NCBI GenBank assembly: GCA_902766515.1
Contig: CACXEB010000135.1
Location: forward strand, 1-23,201
DNA: 23,201 nt
Origin: an uncultured Eubacteriales bacterium
Lineage (GTDB): Bacteria > Bacillota_A > Clostridia > Christensenellales > Aristaeellaceae
Reading direction: 5' to 3'
Of this stretch, positions 22,711 through 23,201 are shown piece after piece. The translations under genes were made by a program, and so were the position numbers. Every line of letters starts with the position of its first letter. Position 1 is the stretch's first letter. The notes below the pieces were generated by a model. It saw only the letters and a program-made list of their open reading frames with translations, was not told the DNA's origin and did no database searches.

Positions 22711-23201
22711 ATGCTTACTGTCACCAAATCGACCCTGCTGCGCCGGGTGCTGATCGCCCTGGCGTGCCTGACCCTGCTGTGCGCGGCGGCGATGACCGCG
22801 GCCGCGGAGGAGGTATCAGACGAAAACCTGTTCAACCGCAGAGACCCGTACTTCATGGAGGGCTACAACTATATCCAGTCCACCGACCAGATCACGGTGG
22901 AACCGGAAAGCTTCATCACGGGCTATATCCCGGTGCAGGCCGGCCACGTGGTCCGGCTGAACCTGAACAGCACGCAGAATTCGGACTTCGTCAAATACGC
23001 GCTGTACAACAGCAGCCGGGTCTGGCAGGATACGATCAAGTACAACGACGTGTCGGAGCTGACCATCCGCATCTTTGAGGACGGCTTCATCCGCGTGTCC
23101 GTGTACGGCCTGGACTTTGAGCGGACGATCACCATCTTCACCAGCGCCGACCGGCCGGATATGACCGCCGCGGGCCAGGACACCCTGCTGATGTCCTCCA
23201 A
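22711..23201 (+). CDS. Secreted protein of unknown function (3' partial)
   Basis: The frame is open from ATG 22711 to the window end (163 complete codons), so the C-terminus is missing. GAGGAGG at 22699-22705 sits five bases before the start. Residues 1-32 form a signal peptide: Arg11-Arg12, a hydrophobic core from 13 to ~30, and a likely cleavage after Ala32 (AAA/EE). The mature part begins with a region of alternating strands (SFITGYIPVQAGHVVRLNLN), like the small beta-sandwich modules found before hydrolase domains in secreted Gram-positive proteins. No catalytic motif is seen yet. It has its own promoter, so it may be unrelated to the glycan operon, or it may be a surface enzyme acting on the glycan. 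Confidence 0.8.
   Translation, partial: MLTVTKSTLLRRVLIALACLTLLCAAAMTAAAEEVSDENLFNRRDPYFMEGYNYIQSTDQITVEPESFITGYIPVQAGHVVRLNLNSTQNSDFVKYALYNSSRVWQDTIKYNDVSELTIRIFEDGFIRVSVYGLDFERTITIFTSADRPDMTAAGQDTLLMSS

Noticed and set aside
22711..22785. Lipoprotein signal in the secreted protein
   Set aside because: Cys19 and Cys24 lie in the hydrophobic core, but the residues before them do not fit a lipobox; an ordinary signal peptide ending AAA/EE fits better.
1..23201. Mobile elements, CRISPR arrays, tRNA or rRNA genes
   Set aside because: No transposase, integrase, regular repeat-spacer pattern or recognisable RNA gene was found on either strand.

Overview
The window is one long run of + strand genes, about 22.6 kb of tightly packed coding sequence, followed by the start of a second transcription unit. 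The DNA is GC-rich, most genes have strong GGAGG-type ribosome sites, TTG and GTG starts recur, and genes are joined by ATGA, GTGA or TTGA overlaps. With an EpsG-type polymerase, several LicD proteins and a Gram-positive-style secreted protein, this suggests a GC-rich member of the Bacillota (Clostridia-like, possibly an uncultured gut or rumen lineage). The phylum is an inference. No tRNA, rRNA, insertion sequence or CRISPR array is visible.

Layout. (1) 1-3315: amino-sugar processing and chain initiation. This part holds a DegT-type sugar aminotransferase fused to a GNAT acetyltransferase (5' end outside the window), a sugar formyltransferase, a PIG-L deacetylase and an initiating phosphoglycosyltransferase. 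(2) 3316-3526: the only sizeable internal gap, with a 20-bp perfect palindrome, a T7 run and a TATGAT box. (3) 3527-8566: three LicD phosphotransferases, two tandem IspD/TarI-type cytidylyltransferases and an SDR epimerase/dehydratase. (4) 8600-14747: a phosphonate block with a cytidylyltransferase-PEP mutase fusion, a metallophosphoesterase, a second SDR, a LicC-like nucleotidyltransferase, an orphan Rossmann-fold protein and phosphonopyruvate decarboxylase. (5) 14757-22607: assembly, with a GT4 transferase, EpsG-type polymerase, Wzx flippase, ExoA-like GT2, a 74-residue unknown, a DUF6020/GT-C-like membrane protein and an O-acyltransferase. (6) 22608-23201: an extended -10 promoter, a leader stem-loop and the start of a secreted protein that runs off the window.

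Taken together the locus looks like a Wzx/Wzy-type pathway for a surface polysaccharide carrying phosphodiester-linked groups. PEP mutase and phosphonopyruvate decarboxylase make a C-P compound, phosphonoacetaldehyde. Cytidylyltransferases would activate phosphonate and polyol-phosphate groups as CMP/CDP derivatives, and LicD proteins would transfer them to sugars. I therefore read it as a candidate phosphonoglycan locus. No phosphonoacetaldehyde aminotransferase is seen in the window, so the final phosphonate may not be 2-aminoethylphosphonate. The orphan Rossmann protein at 12426-13607 is the best candidate for an unusual tailoring step.
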